This document shows, piece after piece, positions 33,959 through 42,865 of a stretch of DNA of 64,000 bases; within the stretch, counting starts at the first letter, position 1; each line of letters opens with the position of its first letter. Source of the stretch: Solirubrobacterales bacterium (GTDB lineage: Bacteria > Actinomycetota > Thermoleophilia > Solirubrobacterales > Solirubrobacteraceae); NCBI GenBank assembly GCA_019241635.1, contig JAFAWR010000285.1, forward strand, positions 1-64,000. Reading direction: 5' to 3'. The position numbers and the translations under genes are program-made. The notes under the pieces are model-generated. The model was not told where the DNA came from. It saw only the letters and a program-made list of their open reading frames with translations, and did not search any database.

Positions 33959-35527
33959 GTGTCGCCCCTCCCCCAGTTCGTCAACGAGCCGGTGCTCGAG
34001 CTGCGGCGCGCGTCGGTCAGGGCCGGACTTCAGGACGCCATGGGCGATCTCTCCGGCCGGCTGCCCCTGCGCGTGCCCGTGATGATCGGGACCGGGGAGC
34101 GGGCCGGCGGCGAGCTGCGCTCCACCGATCCCGGCGCGCCCGACCGCGAGGTGGCGCTGGCCGCGAAGGCCGGTGATGCCGACGTCGCCGCGGCGCTTAC
34201 GGAGGCTGAGCGCGGCCTGCGCGAGTGGCGGGCAGTGAACGCGGCGGAGCGCGCGGCGGCGCTGGTGCGGGCCGCGGCATGGTTGCGCGAGCGCCGGCTT
34301 CTGATCGCCGCGCTCGAGGTCCGCGAGTGCGCCAAGCCCTGGCCCGAGGCCGACGCCGACGTGTGCGAGGCGATCGACTTCCTTGAGTACTACGCCCGGG
34401 GCGCGATCGAGCTCGAAACTGGTCCCGCGCTCCTCCAGGTCCCCGGCGAGCGCAACGAGATGCGCTACGCGCCCCGCGGGGTGACCGCGGTCATCTCGCC
34501 GTGGAACTTCCCGCTGGCCATCCCCTGCGGCATGAGCGCCGGGGCACTGGCCACCGGCAATGCCGTCGTGCTCAAGCCGGCCGAGCAGTCCCCCGGGTGC
34601 GCGTGGATGCTCGTCCAGGCGCTGCGGGCCGGCGGAGTCCCGGCGGCGGCGATCTCGCTGCTCCCGGGCGAGGGGGACGTCGGCGCGGCGCTGGTGGCCG
34701 ATCCGCGCGTGCAGACGATCGCGTTCACCGGGTCGCTGCCGGTCGGCCTCGAGATCAGCCGCGCCGCCGGCACCGTGGCAGCCGGCCAGCACCACATCAA
34801 GCGCGTCGTGTCCGAGCTCGGGGGCAAGAACTGCGTGATCGTCGACTCCGACGCCGACCTCGACGAGGCGGTGCCCGGCATCGTCTCGTCGGCCTTCGTG
34901 TACGCCGGGCAGAAGTGTTCGGCCGCGGCGCGGGTCCTGGCGCACGAGGCGATCGCCGATCAGCTGATCGAGCGGGTGGCCGGCGCGGTGCAGGTTCTCG
35001 TGGTCGGACAGGCCGACGAGCTCGGCACCGATGTACCGCCGGTGATCGAGCAGGCCGCCCAGGAGCGGGTGGACCGCTACGCCGCCATGGCCCGCGAGCA
35101 GGGCGAGATCGTCGCGCGGGTCGAGCCGGTTCCCGAGCGGGGGTGGTTCTGCCCTCCGACGGTGGCCGCCGGCCTCCCGCGGGACTCGGCGGTGCTGAAC
35201 GAGGAGATCTTCGGCCCGCTCCTGGCCATCGACCGGGTGGCCGGCGTGGAGGAGGCCTGCGACATCGTCGACGGGCTTCCCTACGCGCTCACCGGCGGGC
35301 TGTTCGCGCGCGATCCGGCGACCGTCCGCTACGTCCGCCAGCGCTCGCCGGTCGGCAACCTGTATGTGAACCGGGGCATCACCGGCGCGATGGTCGGACG
35401 CCAGCCGTTCGGCGGCAACCGGCTGTCCGGGACCGGGAGCAAGGCCGGCGGTCCCGACTACCTGCGGCAGTTCGTCGAGCCCCGGGTGGTCACCGAGAAC
35501 AACATGCGCCACGGGCTCGAGGTGTAG
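33959..35527 (+). CDS. L-glutamate gamma-semialdehyde (P5C) dehydrogenase
   Basis: 522 residues, an aldehyde dehydrogenase of the RocA/PutA type. Catalytic Cys in YAGQKCSAAARV (near 319), general-base Glu in SELGGKN (near 286), NAD-binding VISPWNFPLAIP and VLKPAEQSP, and EEIFGPLLAI near the end. It oxidises glutamate semialdehyde to glutamate, the second step of proline use. GTG start at 33959. Its partner proline dehydrogenase is at 30415-31758; the genes between (GAF, pentapeptide) are unrelated by sequence. Confidence 0.9.
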   Translation: MSPLPQFVNEPVLELRRASVRAGLQDAMGDLSGRLPLRVPVMIGTGERAGGELRSTDPGAPDREVALAAKAGDADVAAALTEAERGLREWRAVNAAERAAALVRAAAWLRERRLLIAALEVRECAKPWPEADADVCEAIDFLEYYARGAIELETGPALLQVPGERNEMRYAPRGVTAVISPWNFPLAIPCGMSAGALATGNAVVLKPAEQSPGCAWMLVQALRAGGVPAAAISLLPGEGDVGAALVADPRVQTIAFTGSLPVGLEISRAAGTVAAGQHHIKRVVSELGGKNCVIVDSDADLDEAVPGIVSSAFVYAGQKCSAAARVLAHEAIADQLIERVAGAVQVLVVGQADELGTDVPPVIEQAAQERVDRYAAMAREQGEIVARVEPVPERGWFCPPTVAAGLPRDSAVLNEEIFGPLLAIDRVAGVEEACDIVDGLPYALTGGLFARDPATVRYVRQRSPVGNLYVNRGITGAMVGRQPFGGNRLSGTGSKAGGPDYLRQFVEPRVVTENNMRHGLEV

Positions 35528-35656
35528 GCAGCCACCGGCTCGCGCTGTCGGTGGCGCCGGCCACGCTCGGTCTTCGGGGTGACCAAACCTCGCCATTCGG
35601 AGGGGTCAAACCGACAAATCTCGCCGCTAGGCTTGATTCGGTCGCTGCCGCGGTCG

Positions 35657-36088
35657 ATGATCGTCCTGGAGATGCCGTTGCCGCCCTCGATTGCGTGGAA
35701 GCTGGTGCTGGTCCTGGTCCTGGTGGGCGGGATCATGCTGAGCGCCTGCGCCCGGGCGCCCCGCCGGCCCCTCCCCCGCACCGAGCTGCGCCGGCTCGTG
35801 CTCGCCGCGCTGACCCTCTATGCGGTCGGCGTGTTCGCCTCGCTCACCCACCATGCCGTCCTGGCCGGAGTGGTCTACGTGTCCGGGATCGCCGCCTGCG
35901 CGCTCGCCGCCTGGCTCTCGCGGGGCAGCGACTCCGAGGATCCGCCGAGCGGAGGCGAGGATCCGATCGACCCAGGTCCGCCGCCGGACGATCCCGATGG
36001 CCTGCCGATGTTCGACTGGGCCGCGTTCGAGCGCCAGTTCCGGGCCTATTCCGATCGCCGGCGCAAGGCCGTCGGCGCCGGTCGCTAG
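35657..36088 (+). CDS. small membrane protein of unknown function
   Basis: About 143 residues from ATG 35657; ATG 35672 and a GTG at 35579 are in-frame alternatives and none has a convincing RBS. Two hydrophobic segments (SIAWKLVLVLVLVGGIMLSA and LAALTLYAVGVFASL...VVYVSGIAACALAAWL) precede an acidic Pro-rich stretch and a basic amphipathic end (FERQFRAYSDRRRKAV). No family recognised. The stop lies in a 20-bp-period repeat shared with the convergent pdxT stop. Confidence 0.55.
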   Translation: MIVLEMPLPPSIAWKLVLVLVLVGGIMLSACARAPRRPLPRTELRRLVLAALTLYAVGVFASLTHHAVLAGVVYVSGIAACALAAWLSRGSDSEDPPSGGEDPIDPGPPPDDPDGLPMFDWAAFERQFRAYSDRRRKAVGAGR

Positions 36089-36115
36089 CCAGTCCGCGCG
36101 GTCGCTAGCCCGTCC
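36079..36115. repeat. 17-bp near-tandem repeat over two convergent stop codons
   Basis: CGGTCGCTAGCCAGTCC (36079-36095) and CGGTCGCTAGCCCGTCC (36099-36115) differ at one base, period 20. The first copy's TAG ends the plus-strand membrane gene; the second copy's CTA is the pdxT stop on the minus strand. The gene boundary was apparently duplicated, with each copy serving one gene. Confidence 0.88.
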
Positions 36116-36707
36116 CGTTCATCGCCAGCAGCATCTCGTGCAGCCGGTCGTCCCCGGACAGCTCCGGGTGGAACGAGACCGCGATCATGTTGCCTTGGCG
36201 GATGGCCACCGGATGCTCCTCGACGCTGGCCAGGACCTGAACCGCCGGGCCGCGTTCGGCCACCCACGGGGCGCGGATGAACACGGCGTGCATGGGGCCG
36301 CCCGGGATCCCGTCGACGTCGAGGTCGGCCTCGAAGGAGCGGACCTGGCGGCCGAACGCGTTGCGCCGGGTGGTGACGTCGAGCAGGCCGAGGTGCTCGC
36401 GGTCGAGCATGATCATGCCCGCGCACGTGCCGAGCACCGGGGTCCCTTGGCTGACCAGGTCGCGGAGCGGCTCGGCCAGCCCCTCGCGCTCGATGCCCAG
36501 GGTCATCACGGTCGACTCGCCGCCGGGGATGATCAGGGCATCCAGGTCTTCGAGATCGTTCGGGGTCCGAACCTCGCGCGGCTGTGCCCCGAGCGCGCGC
36601 ACCATCTTGGCGTGAGCTTCGAAGTCGCCCTGCAGGGCGAGGATGCCGACCAGCTTGCCCGCGTCCGGCTCGGCGCCGTTGGCGGCGTGCCCGGGTGTCC
36701 GAGGCAC
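36105..36707 (-). CDS. pdxT: pyridoxal 5'-phosphate synthase glutaminase subunit PdxT
   Basis: 200 residues from the GTG at 36707, two bases after the pdxS stop. Class-I amidotransferase: KLVGILALQGDFEAHAKMV, LIIPGGESTVM, nucleophile Cys in LGTCAGMIML and the His/Glu pair in VSFHPEL. It releases ammonia from glutamine and channels it to PdxS, which condenses it with ribose-5-phosphate and glyceraldehyde-3-phosphate to make PLP. The coenzyme serves, among others, the ThrC-like enzyme at the window's start. Confidence 0.95.
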   Translation of the reverse strand: MPRTPGHAANGAEPDAGKLVGILALQGDFEAHAKMVRALGAQPREVRTPNDLEDLDALIIPGGESTVMTLGIEREGLAEPLRDLVSQGTPVLGTCAGMIMLDREHLGLLDVTTRRNAFGRQVRSFEADLDVDGIPGGPMHAVFIRAPWVAERGPAVQVLASVEEHPVAIRQGNMIAVSFHPELSGDDRLHEMLLAMNGTG

Positions 36708-36709
36708 GG

Positions 36710-37615
36710 CTACCAGCCGCGCGGGGCGAGCAGCTGCTCGGCCTCGAGCTTGGAGCTCTCGAGGCTCACCATGGGCTGGCCGAGGCCGCCCGACGCGGCG
36801 GCGATCCGGGCCGGATCCTGGTAATGGGTGGTGGCCTCGACGATGGCGCGGGCCCGGCGCTCCGGATCCTCGGACTTGAAGATGCCCGAGCCCACGAACA
36901 CGCCCTCGGCCCCGAGCTGCATGACCAGCGCGGCATCGGCCGGGGTGGCGATCCCGCCGGCGCAGAACAGCACCACGGGGAGCCGTCCGTCCTGGGCGAT
37001 CTGGCGCACCAGATGCAACGGCGATTGCAGGTTCTTGGCGGCGGTGGCCAGCTCGGCGTCGTCGAGCGTGGCCAGACGGCGGATCTCGGAGCGAATCTTG
37101 CGTAGATGGGTGACCGCGTTGACGATGTCGCCGGTGCCCGCCTCGCCCTTGGAGCGGATCATCGCCGCCCCCTCGCCGATCCGTCGCAGCGCTTCGCCGA
37201 GGTTGGTCGCCCCGCATACGACCGGGACGTTGAAGGCCCACTTGTCGATGTGGTTGGCCTCGTCGGCGGGCGTGAGCACCTCGGACTCGTCGATGTAGTC
37301 GACCTCGAGGGCCTCGAGCACCTGGGCCTCGACGAAGTGGCCGATCCGGGCCTTGGCCATCACCGGGATCGTCACCGCTTCCTGGATGCCCTGGATCATC
37401 TCCGGGTCGGACATGCGGGCCACGCCGCCGTCGCGGCGAATGTCGGCGGGCACGCGCTCGAGCGCCATGACCGCGGCAGCGCCGGCGTCCTCGGCGATCT
37501 TGGCCTGCTCGGGGGTGACCACATCCATGATCACGCCGCCTTTGAGCATCTCGGCCAGACCGGCCTTGACGGTGAAGGTCGCCTCGTCTCGCGACGTGTG
37601 GCCGTTCTCGTCCAT
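36710..37615 (-). CDS. pdxS: pyridoxal 5'-phosphate synthase subunit PdxS
   Basis: 301 residues from the ATG at 37615 (longer frames upstream run into the divergent thioesterase gene). TIM-barrel family landmarks: [18 protein letters not shown] with the ribose-5-phosphate lysine later in [49 protein letters not shown] and the glycine-rich phosphate loop [14 protein letters not shown]. PdxS carries the synthase active site; the PdxT subunit follows at once. Expected to be a dodecamer with 12 PdxT. Confidence 0.97.
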   Translation of the reverse strand: MDENGHTSRDEATFTVKAGLAEMLKGGVIMDVVTPEQAKIAEDAGAAAVMALERVPADIRRDGGVARMSDPEMIQGIQEAVTIPVMAKARIGHFVEAQVLEALEVDYIDESEVLTPADEANHIDKWAFNVPVVCGATNLGEALRRIGEGAAMIRSKGEAGTGDIVNAVTHLRKIRSEIRRLATLDDAELATAAKNLQSPLHLVRQIAQDGRLPVVLFCAGGIATPADAALVMQLGAEGVFVGSGIFKSEDPERRARAIVEATTHYQDPARIAAASGGLGQPMVSLESSKLEAEQLLAPRGW

Positions 37616-37652
37616 CGGGGCTGAGTGTAGCCGGGCGCTAGCGTTCCCGGCC

Positions 37653-38426
37653 ATGTCCGCAGAGCCAGTGTTTTCGCTCGCCGATGGCCGTTTTGTCGCG
37701 TCCGAGCTCGCGCGGGGGCCCTGGGATCCCGGCGCCCAGCACGGCGGAGCGGCGGCCGCGCTGATCGTGCGCGCGTTCGAGGCGCTGCCCGCGGCGGAGG
37801 GGCTCAGCCTGGCTCGGGTCACCTACGAGTTCATGCGCCCGGCGCCAATCGGGCCGGTCGAGGTGCGGGCCGAGGTGGTTCGGCCCGGGCGTCGCGTCCA
37901 GCTGCTCGAGGCCTCGATGGTGGCCGACGGCGTGGAGGTGGTGCGCGCCCGAGGGCTTCAGGTTCAGAGGGCGCACGCGGACGCCGTGGCCGACGGCACT
38001 CCACCGCCTCCCGGCCCCGAGCACGGCAAGCCCGCGGAGCTCAGCCCGCCGCATCGCCCGATGTTCGCCCTCGACGCGATCGAGATCCTGTTCGTGGCCG
38101 GCACGTGGGGAGGCGGCCCGTGCACCGCATGGTTCAGGCTCCGCGGCCCGATCGTGGCCGGCGAGGAGCCCTCGCCCCTGCAGCGCCTGGCCGCCGCGGG
38201 CGACTTCGGCAACGGCATCAGCGCGAGCCTGTCCTGGTACGAGTACCTGTTCATCAACCCCGATCTGACGCTGTACATCGAGCGCGAGCCGGTCGGCGAG
38301 TGGATCGGCCTCTCGTCTGAGACGCGCATCTCCGCCGGCGGGGTCGGGGTGGCCGAGAGCGTGCTGTTTGACTCGCGAGGCCGGATCGGGCGGGCCACGC
38401 AGGCGCTGCTGGTGGCGCCGCGGTGA
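37653..38426 (+). CDS. acyl-CoA thioesterase-like protein (double hotdog), copy 1
   Basis: 257 residues from ATG 37653. N-terminal hotdog strand pattern with [20 protein letters not shown] and [20 protein letters not shown], then [20 protein letters not shown]; the C-terminal half repeats the fold and ends [20 protein letters not shown]. This is the TesB-like thioesterase superfamily, which hydrolyses acyl-CoA, but a substrate cannot be named. It is divergent from pdxS, and its last four bases overlap the start of a second, very similar gene. In other actinobacteria a tesB-like gene sits between pdxS and pdxT. Confidence 0.85.
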   Translation: MSAEPVFSLADGRFVASELARGPWDPGAQHGGAAAALIVRAFEALPAAEGLSLARVTYEFMRPAPIGPVEVRAEVVRPGRRVQLLEASMVADGVEVVRARGLQVQRAHADAVADGTPPPPGPEHGKPAELSPPHRPMFALDAIEILFVAGTWGGGPCTAWFRLRGPIVAGEEPSPLQRLAAAGDFGNGISASLSWYEYLFINPDLTLYIEREPVGEWIGLSSETRISAGGVGVAESVLFDSRGRIGRATQALLVAPR

Positions 38427-39220
38427 GCGAGTCGGTCGGGGTCGCCCGGCCGGTGTTCGAGAAGGTTCACGATGGACGCTTCGTGGCCACCGAGCTGGCC
38501 AGCGGCCCGTGGGACCGAAACGCCCAGATCGGAGGCGCGCCGGCGGGGCTGCTGGCGCGGGCGTTCGAGCGGGTGCCGGCTCCCGCCGGGTTGACGCTGG
38601 CGCGCCTGACCTACGATCTCATCCGCCCGGCCCCGATCGGCCCGGTTGACGTGCGCGTCGAGGTGGCCCGGGCCGGGCGTCGCGTTCAGCTGCTCGAGGC
38701 CTCGATGTCGACCGACGGCGTCGAGGTGGTCCGGGCCCGGGCGCTCCGGGTCCACCGGGCCTCGGTGGAGGCTCCGGGCTCCGACGCGGCCGCAGCGCCG
38801 CCGGCCGGCCCGGAAGCCGGCCATGCCGGCGAGCTTCCCGGGCTGCACCGCCCGCGCTTCGCCACCGACGCGAACGAGGTGCGCTTCATCGCCGGCGGGT
38901 TCGGCGGTGGACCCGCCACCGCGTGGTTTCGCCTGACGACTGCGCTGCTCGGCGGCGAGCAGGCCACTCCGATCCAGCGCCTGGCCGCGGCGGCCGACTT
39001 CGGCGCGGGCCTCAGCTCAATGCTGCCCCGCGAGCGGTACGTGTTCATCAACGTCGACCTCACCGTGTACCTGGAGCGCGAGCCGGTCGGCGAGTGGTTC
39101 TGCCTGGAGTCGGTGAGCCGGATCGCATCGGGCGGCGTCGGTCTGGCCGAAAGCGTGCTGTTCGACGAGCGGGGCCGTGTGGGCCGCGCGACCCAGGCGT
39201 TGCTGATCGCGCCTCGCTAA
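38423..39220 (+). CDS. acyl-CoA thioesterase-like protein (double hotdog), copy 2
   Basis: 265 residues starting at a GTG (GTGA overlap with copy 1). Nearly every block of copy 1 is repeated: [59 protein letters not shown] and GGVGLAESVLFDERGRVGRA. They are clearly tandem paralogues. Differences cluster in the middle (GGFGGGPATAWF and the following) and in the substrate side: QIGGAPAG replaces QHGGAAAA, losing the His. The two may have different acyl preferences or form a heteromer. Confidence 0.85.
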   Translation: MSESVGVARPVFEKVHDGRFVATELASGPWDRNAQIGGAPAGLLARAFERVPAPAGLTLARLTYDLIRPAPIGPVDVRVEVARAGRRVQLLEASMSTDGVEVVRARALRVHRASVEAPGSDAAAAPPAGPEAGHAGELPGLHRPRFATDANEVRFIAGGFGGGPATAWFRLTTALLGGEQATPIQRLAAAADFGAGLSSMLPRERYVFINVDLTVYLEREPVGEWFCLESVSRIASGGVGLAESVLFDERGRVGRATQALLIAPR

Positions 39221-39227
39221 CACCGAT

Positions 39228-39266
39228 TTGGGAAGAAAGGGGGAATTATTCCCACTTTCTTCCCAA
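39228..39266. terminator. long hairpin between convergent genes
   Basis: TTGGGAAGAAAG (39228-39239) pairs perfectly with CTTTCTTCCCAA (39255-39266), and GGGAAT/ATTCCC can extend the stem inside. It lies between the plus-strand thioesterase stop and the minus-strand aconitase stop and is unusually A/T-rich for this DNA. It is probably a bidirectional transcription terminator, although neither side has a clean T-tract. Confidence 0.65.
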
Positions 39267-39273
39267 CCCCCGG

Positions 39274-41226
39274 CTAACCCTCGCCGTCGCGCAGGTAGGA
39301 CAACAGGCCGCCGGCGAGCAGGATCTCGCGCTCGTGCTCTGAGAAGTCGTGGCTCAGCGTCAGCTCGTCGCCGTCCTCGATCTTGGCCGTGATCGTCTCC
39401 GAGCCGCTTTCGAGCTCCTCGTGCAGCTTGGGCAGCGACCACTTCTGGCCCACCTCGGCCTTGTCGTAATCGGACTCATCGGAAAACGTCAGCGCGACGA
39501 TCCCCTGGGCGATCAGGTTGCGCCGGTGGATCCGGGCGAACGACTTGGCGATCACCGCCTTGACCCCGAGATGGAGCGGCGCCAGCGCGGCGTGCTCGCG
39601 CGAGGAGCCCTGGCCGTAGTTCTCGCCGGCCACGATGAACCCGCTGCCCCACTCCTTCAGGCGCCCCCGGAAATCCGGATCGCGGTGGCGCAGGGTGAAC
39701 TCGGCGATCGCCGGCACGTTGGAGCGGAAGGCCATCACCTCGACCCCGTCCGGGGCCAGGTCGCCGGTCGAGATGTCGTCGGGCTGCACGGTGGCGATGC
39801 ACGCCTCGAGCGAGTCGCCGAGCGGCTTGTGCTCGGGCGGGCGCTTGATGTTCGGGCCGCGCGGGATCTCGATCTTCTCCGCCTCCTCGGGCTCGGCCGG
39901 CGCGAAGATGTGCACGTCATCGACGTACGGCTTCAGCTCGGGCATCGGGAGCAGCTCGGGCGGCTCGCCGTACTCGCGGGGATCCTCGATCCTCCCGCTG
40001 AGCAGCGAGACCGCCGCCACCGCGGGCGAGCACAGGAACACCGAGTCCTCGGGGGTCCCGCTTCGCCCCGGGAAGTTGCGGTTGAACGTGCGCAGGGAGT
40101 TCGAGTCCGACGGAGGCGCCTGCCCCATGCCCACGCACGGGCCGCACACCGGCTCGAGCATCCGCACGCCGCCGTCCGAGAGCTGGCGATAGACGCCCGA
40201 CTCGGCGATCGCGGCGAGGATCTGGCGCGAGCCCGGCGTCGCCGTGGCGGCGATCGACGGGTGCACGATCTGCCCGTCCTTGTCGGCCAGGATCGCGCCG
40301 GCCAGCGCGAGGTCGTTGAATCCCGAGTTGACCGAGGAGCCGATGCACACCTGGGAGATCTCGGTGCCCGCAACCTCCTCCACCGGAACAACGTTGTCGG
40401 GGTTGTGCGGCTTGGCGACCAGCGGCCCGAGCTCGCCCAGGTCGATCTCGACCCGGTCGTCGTACTCGGCGCCATCCTCCGGACCGACCTCCACGAAGTC
40501 ATCGAGGCGGTCCTGGCGCTCGAGCCATTTGCGCGTGTTCTCGTCGGGCGGGAACACCGCCGCGGTGGCGCCCAGCTCGGCGATCATGTTGGCGATCGTC
40601 GCGCGCTCGGGGATGCTCAAATCAGCCGTTCCCGGGCCGGTGAACTCGAACACCTTGTTCTTGCCGCCGCTCGCGCTCAGCCGGCGCAGCAGCTCGAGAA
40701 TGATGTCCTTGGCCTGGACCCAAGGCCTTTGCAGCTCGCCGTCGAGGTGGACCTCGACCACCTCGGGGCAGGCGATCTCGTAGGGATGACCGCCGAGCAC
40801 CACGGCCACGTCGAGTCCGCCGGCGCCGATCGCGATCATCCCCAGGCAGCCCGCCTGCACCGTGTGGGAGTCCGCGCCGAGCATCGTCTGGCCGGGCTTG
40901 CCGAACCGCTCCATGTGGATGTAGTGGCTGATCCCGTTGCCGGGGCGCGAGAAGTGCAGGCCGTACTTGCGCGCCAGCGCCTGGAGCATGCGGTGATCGT
41001 CGGGATTCTTGTAGTCGAGCTGCACGACGTTGTGGTCGACGTACTGCACGGCGCGCTCGATCTTGATCCGCGGCTCGCCGAGCTCCTCGAACTGCATCAG
41101 CGCCATCGTGCCGGTGGCGTCCTGGAGCAGCGCCTGATCCATGCGGATCGAGATCGGCTTGCCCGGCTTCAGCTCGCCGTCTTCCAGGTGCTCTTTGAGG
41201 ATCTGGCGGGTCAGGTTGAGGGGCAT
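39274..41226 (-). CDS. acnA: aconitate hydratase (short form)
   Basis: 650 residues, the short aconitase/homoaconitase type. Iron-sulfur cluster cysteines lie in VCIGSSVNSGFND (near 294) and CGPCVGMG (near 356-362). MLGADSHTVQAGCLGM and the C-terminal swivel domain with GSGFIVAGENYGQGSSREHA are further markers. It isomerises citrate to isocitrate in the TCA cycle. The ATG at 41226 overlaps the end of the hotdog gene by 16 bp; an RpiR-type regulator heads the operon, so aconitase is probably under its control. Confidence 0.93.
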   Translation of the reverse strand: MPLNLTRQILKEHLEDGELKPGKPISIRMDQALLQDATGTMALMQFEELGEPRIKIERAVQYVDHNVVQLDYKNPDDHRMLQALARKYGLHFSRPGNGISHYIHMERFGKPGQTMLGADSHTVQAGCLGMIAIGAGGLDVAVVLGGHPYEIACPEVVEVHLDGELQRPWVQAKDIILELLRRLSASGGKNKVFEFTGPGTADLSIPERATIANMIAELGATAAVFPPDENTRKWLERQDRLDDFVEVGPEDGAEYDDRVEIDLGELGPLVAKPHNPDNVVPVEEVAGTEISQVCIGSSVNSGFNDLALAGAILADKDGQIVHPSIAATATPGSRQILAAIAESGVYRQLSDGGVRMLEPVCGPCVGMGQAPPSDSNSLRTFNRNFPGRSGTPEDSVFLCSPAVAAVSLLSGRIEDPREYGEPPELLPMPELKPYVDDVHIFAPAEPEEAEKIEIPRGPNIKRPPEHKPLGDSLEACIATVQPDDISTGDLAPDGVEVMAFRSNVPAIAEFTLRHRDPDFRGRLKEWGSGFIVAGENYGQGSSREHAALAPLHLGVKAVIAKSFARIHRRNLIAQGIVALTFSDESDYDKAEVGQKWSLPKLHEELESGSETITAKIEDGDELTLSHDFSEHEREILLAGGLLSYLRDGEG

Positions 41227-41636
41227 GTCGTTCTCTCCTCGGCCGTGTCCGGGTTGGGGGACCTGAAACTACCCCGCGCCTGGGCCACCATGCGCTGGTC
41301 GAGCCGGGCGGCGGCCGTGGTGTACGCGAGCAGACCGTGGCGCTCGGTGACCCGCGCCTCGAGCTCCAGGAACTCCCCGATCGGCGCCGGCGCGTCCACC
41401 GACACCTCGAACGAGACCGCACGCGCTTCCAGGCCACAGGCCAGCCCCATCGCCTCGAGAAGCGCGGCACCCACCACTCCGTCGTGCGCCCAGCCGCGCT
41501 CGGGGCCTTGGTGGTCCTGCTTGAGGAAGCAGCGGCCGGCCACGGCATCACGGCCGGCCGGCTCGACCTCGAGCAGCAACCCGAACAGGTTGACGCGCCC
41601 GCAGCCGAAGCAGAGCTCGTGGTGGACCAGCGCCAC
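41211..41636 (-). CDS. PaaI-like hotdog thioesterase
   Basis: 141 residues from GTG 41636, four bases after the RpiR stop. Single hotdog domain: FGCGRVNLFGLLLEVEP, QGPERGWAHDGVVGAALLEA (Asp/His helix region, HDGVV in place of the usual HGG), VSFEVSVDAPAPIGEFLELE. These enzymes cleave acyl-CoA or related thioesters; substrate unknown. The end overlaps the aconitase start, so both are translated together. Why a thioesterase travels with aconitase is unclear. Confidence 0.78.
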   Translation of the reverse strand: MALVHHELCFGCGRVNLFGLLLEVEPAGRDAVAGRCFLKQDHQGPERGWAHDGVVGAALLEAMGLACGLEARAVSFEVSVDAPAPIGEFLELEARVTERHGLLAYTTAAARLDQRMVAQARGSFRSPNPDTAEERTTCPST

Positions 41637-41640
41637 CGGC

Positions 41641-42519
41641 TTATTTCAGCCGGAACGCCTTGATCCGCACGTCGTACTGCTGGGCGTCGCGCGAGTACAC
41701 GCCGTACGCGAGGGCCTGGATCAGCGACAACAGCGCGGTGTGGCTGCGCACGAAGGCCGGCGTATTCGATGAGTAGTAGAGGCGGATCCGCGCAAGCCGG
41801 GCCACCTCGGACAGCGTCGCGTCGGTGATCGCCAGGGTCGGCGCCTTGCGGTGGCGCGCGAGCTTCATGGTTCGCGTGATCAGCGGGTGCGGGCGCCCGG
41901 CCGACAGCCCGACGACCAGCGTCTGCTCGTCGATCCGGCTGAGGCGCCCCAGCGCCTCCTGGGACGGGCTGGCCACGATCTCGGCGCGCAGGTCGAGCAG
42001 CATCAGCAGGTGGCGTAGGTAGCTGGCGAAGAACGCCATCTGGTCGGTCCCAGCGATCAGCACCTTCCCGGCGGACACGATCGCGTCGATCGCGGCCTCG
42101 AGATCGGCCCGCGAGAGCTTGTGCGCGGTGTCCTCCAGGTTCACATGGTCGGCGGCCAGCGCGGCCTCGGACTCGGTGTGGTCGAGCGAGAACAGCGGCG
42201 CCGCGGCGGCCGCCGAACCGTTGGCCAGGCCGCCCGGCGGCCGGCGCCGGTACTCCTCGCGGGCGGCCTGCTGGAGCTCGGGAAAGCCTTCGAAGCCGAG
42301 CGCCTGGGAGAAGCGCACGACCGTGCTCGAGGAGGTATTGGCCCGGCGGGCCAGCTCCTCGGCGGTCTGGAACGCCGCCTCGTCCAGGTGATCGACGATG
42401 TACTGCGCGACGTCCTTCTGCGAGCGAGAGAACTCATCGAAGCGCGCCCGGATGTACGCGGACAGGGCCTGATGGCCGGTGGGCGGGGCGGTCGCGGTGG
42501 GAGCGGCTGGCTGCTTCAT
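41641..42519 (-). CDS. MurR/RpiR family transcriptional regulator
   Basis: 292 residues from ATG 42519 (a GTG at 42561 would add 14). N-terminal RpiR helix-turn-helix: FSRSQKDVAQYIVDHLDEAA, FQTAEELARRANTSSSTVVR, FSQALGFEGFPELQ. A SIS domain follows (about 140-290) with KVLIAGTDQMAFFASYLRHL and TLVVGLSAGRPHPLITRTMK, normally binding a phosphosugar. It is the first gene of an operon with a hotdog thioesterase and aconitase, which it may control in response to a sugar phosphate. Confidence 0.9.
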   Translation of the reverse strand: MKQPAAPTATAPPTGHQALSAYIRARFDEFSRSQKDVAQYIVDHLDEAAFQTAEELARRANTSSSTVVRFSQALGFEGFPELQQAAREEYRRRPPGGLANGSAAAAAPLFSLDHTESEAALAADHVNLEDTAHKLSRADLEAAIDAIVSAGKVLIAGTDQMAFFASYLRHLLMLLDLRAEIVASPSQEALGRLSRIDEQTLVVGLSAGRPHPLITRTMKLARHRKAPTLAITDATLSEVARLARIRLYYSSNTPAFVRSHTALLSLIQALAYGVYSRDAQQYDVRIKAFRLK

Positions 42520-42589
42520 CGGCAGGCGTCTGATTCGACGCCCACCGCCCGCGTCCTTCACGCACTTCTGTAGCGCGGTCCCTCCGGCC

Positions 42590-42769
42590 CTACACGTCGC
42601 GCTGGCGGGACTCCTGGTTCTGCTTGCGCTCGGCCAGAACCTGGCCGACGATGTAGACGACCAGCACGTTCGCGATCACGCCGATCCCGAGGAACGTGAG
42701 CAACAGGGCGATCGTCTGTCCCAGCGAGCTGGGGCTCTGGCCCAGGAATCCGGCGATCGCAAGCACCAC
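42590..42769 (-). CDS. small single-pass membrane protein (59 residues)
   Basis: Reads MVLAIAGFLGQ, then one long hydrophobic helix IALLLTFLGIGVIANVLVVY (about 20-39) and a charged Gln/Arg-rich end VGQVLAERKQNQESRQRDV. Starts at one of two consecutive GTG codons (42769 or 42766); no clear RBS. The composition (hydrophobic core, basic tail) and clean stop suggest a real gene. It lies in the gap between the RpiR gene and tRNA-Met. No family recognised. Confidence 0.55.
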   Translation of the reverse strand: MVLAIAGFLGQSPSSLGQTIALLLTFLGIGVIANVLVVYIVGQVLAERKQNQESRQRDV

Positions 42770-42834
42770 TGGAAGGCTACCGGACGTCCATGCGCACCGG
42801 GCCGCCGCACCCCACCGGAGTGCTAGCGTCGCGC

Positions 42835-42865
42835 CCGATCGCGGCCCGACAGCCGATCGCGGCCC
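42835..42865. repeat. 13-bp direct repeat at the tRNA-Met 5' end
   Basis: CCGATCGCGGCCC occurs at 42835-42847 and 42853-42865, period 18. The second copy runs into the first five bases of the tRNA-Met gene (GGCCC). It is another duplication at a gene boundary, or possibly part of the tRNA promoter region. Confidence 0.8.
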
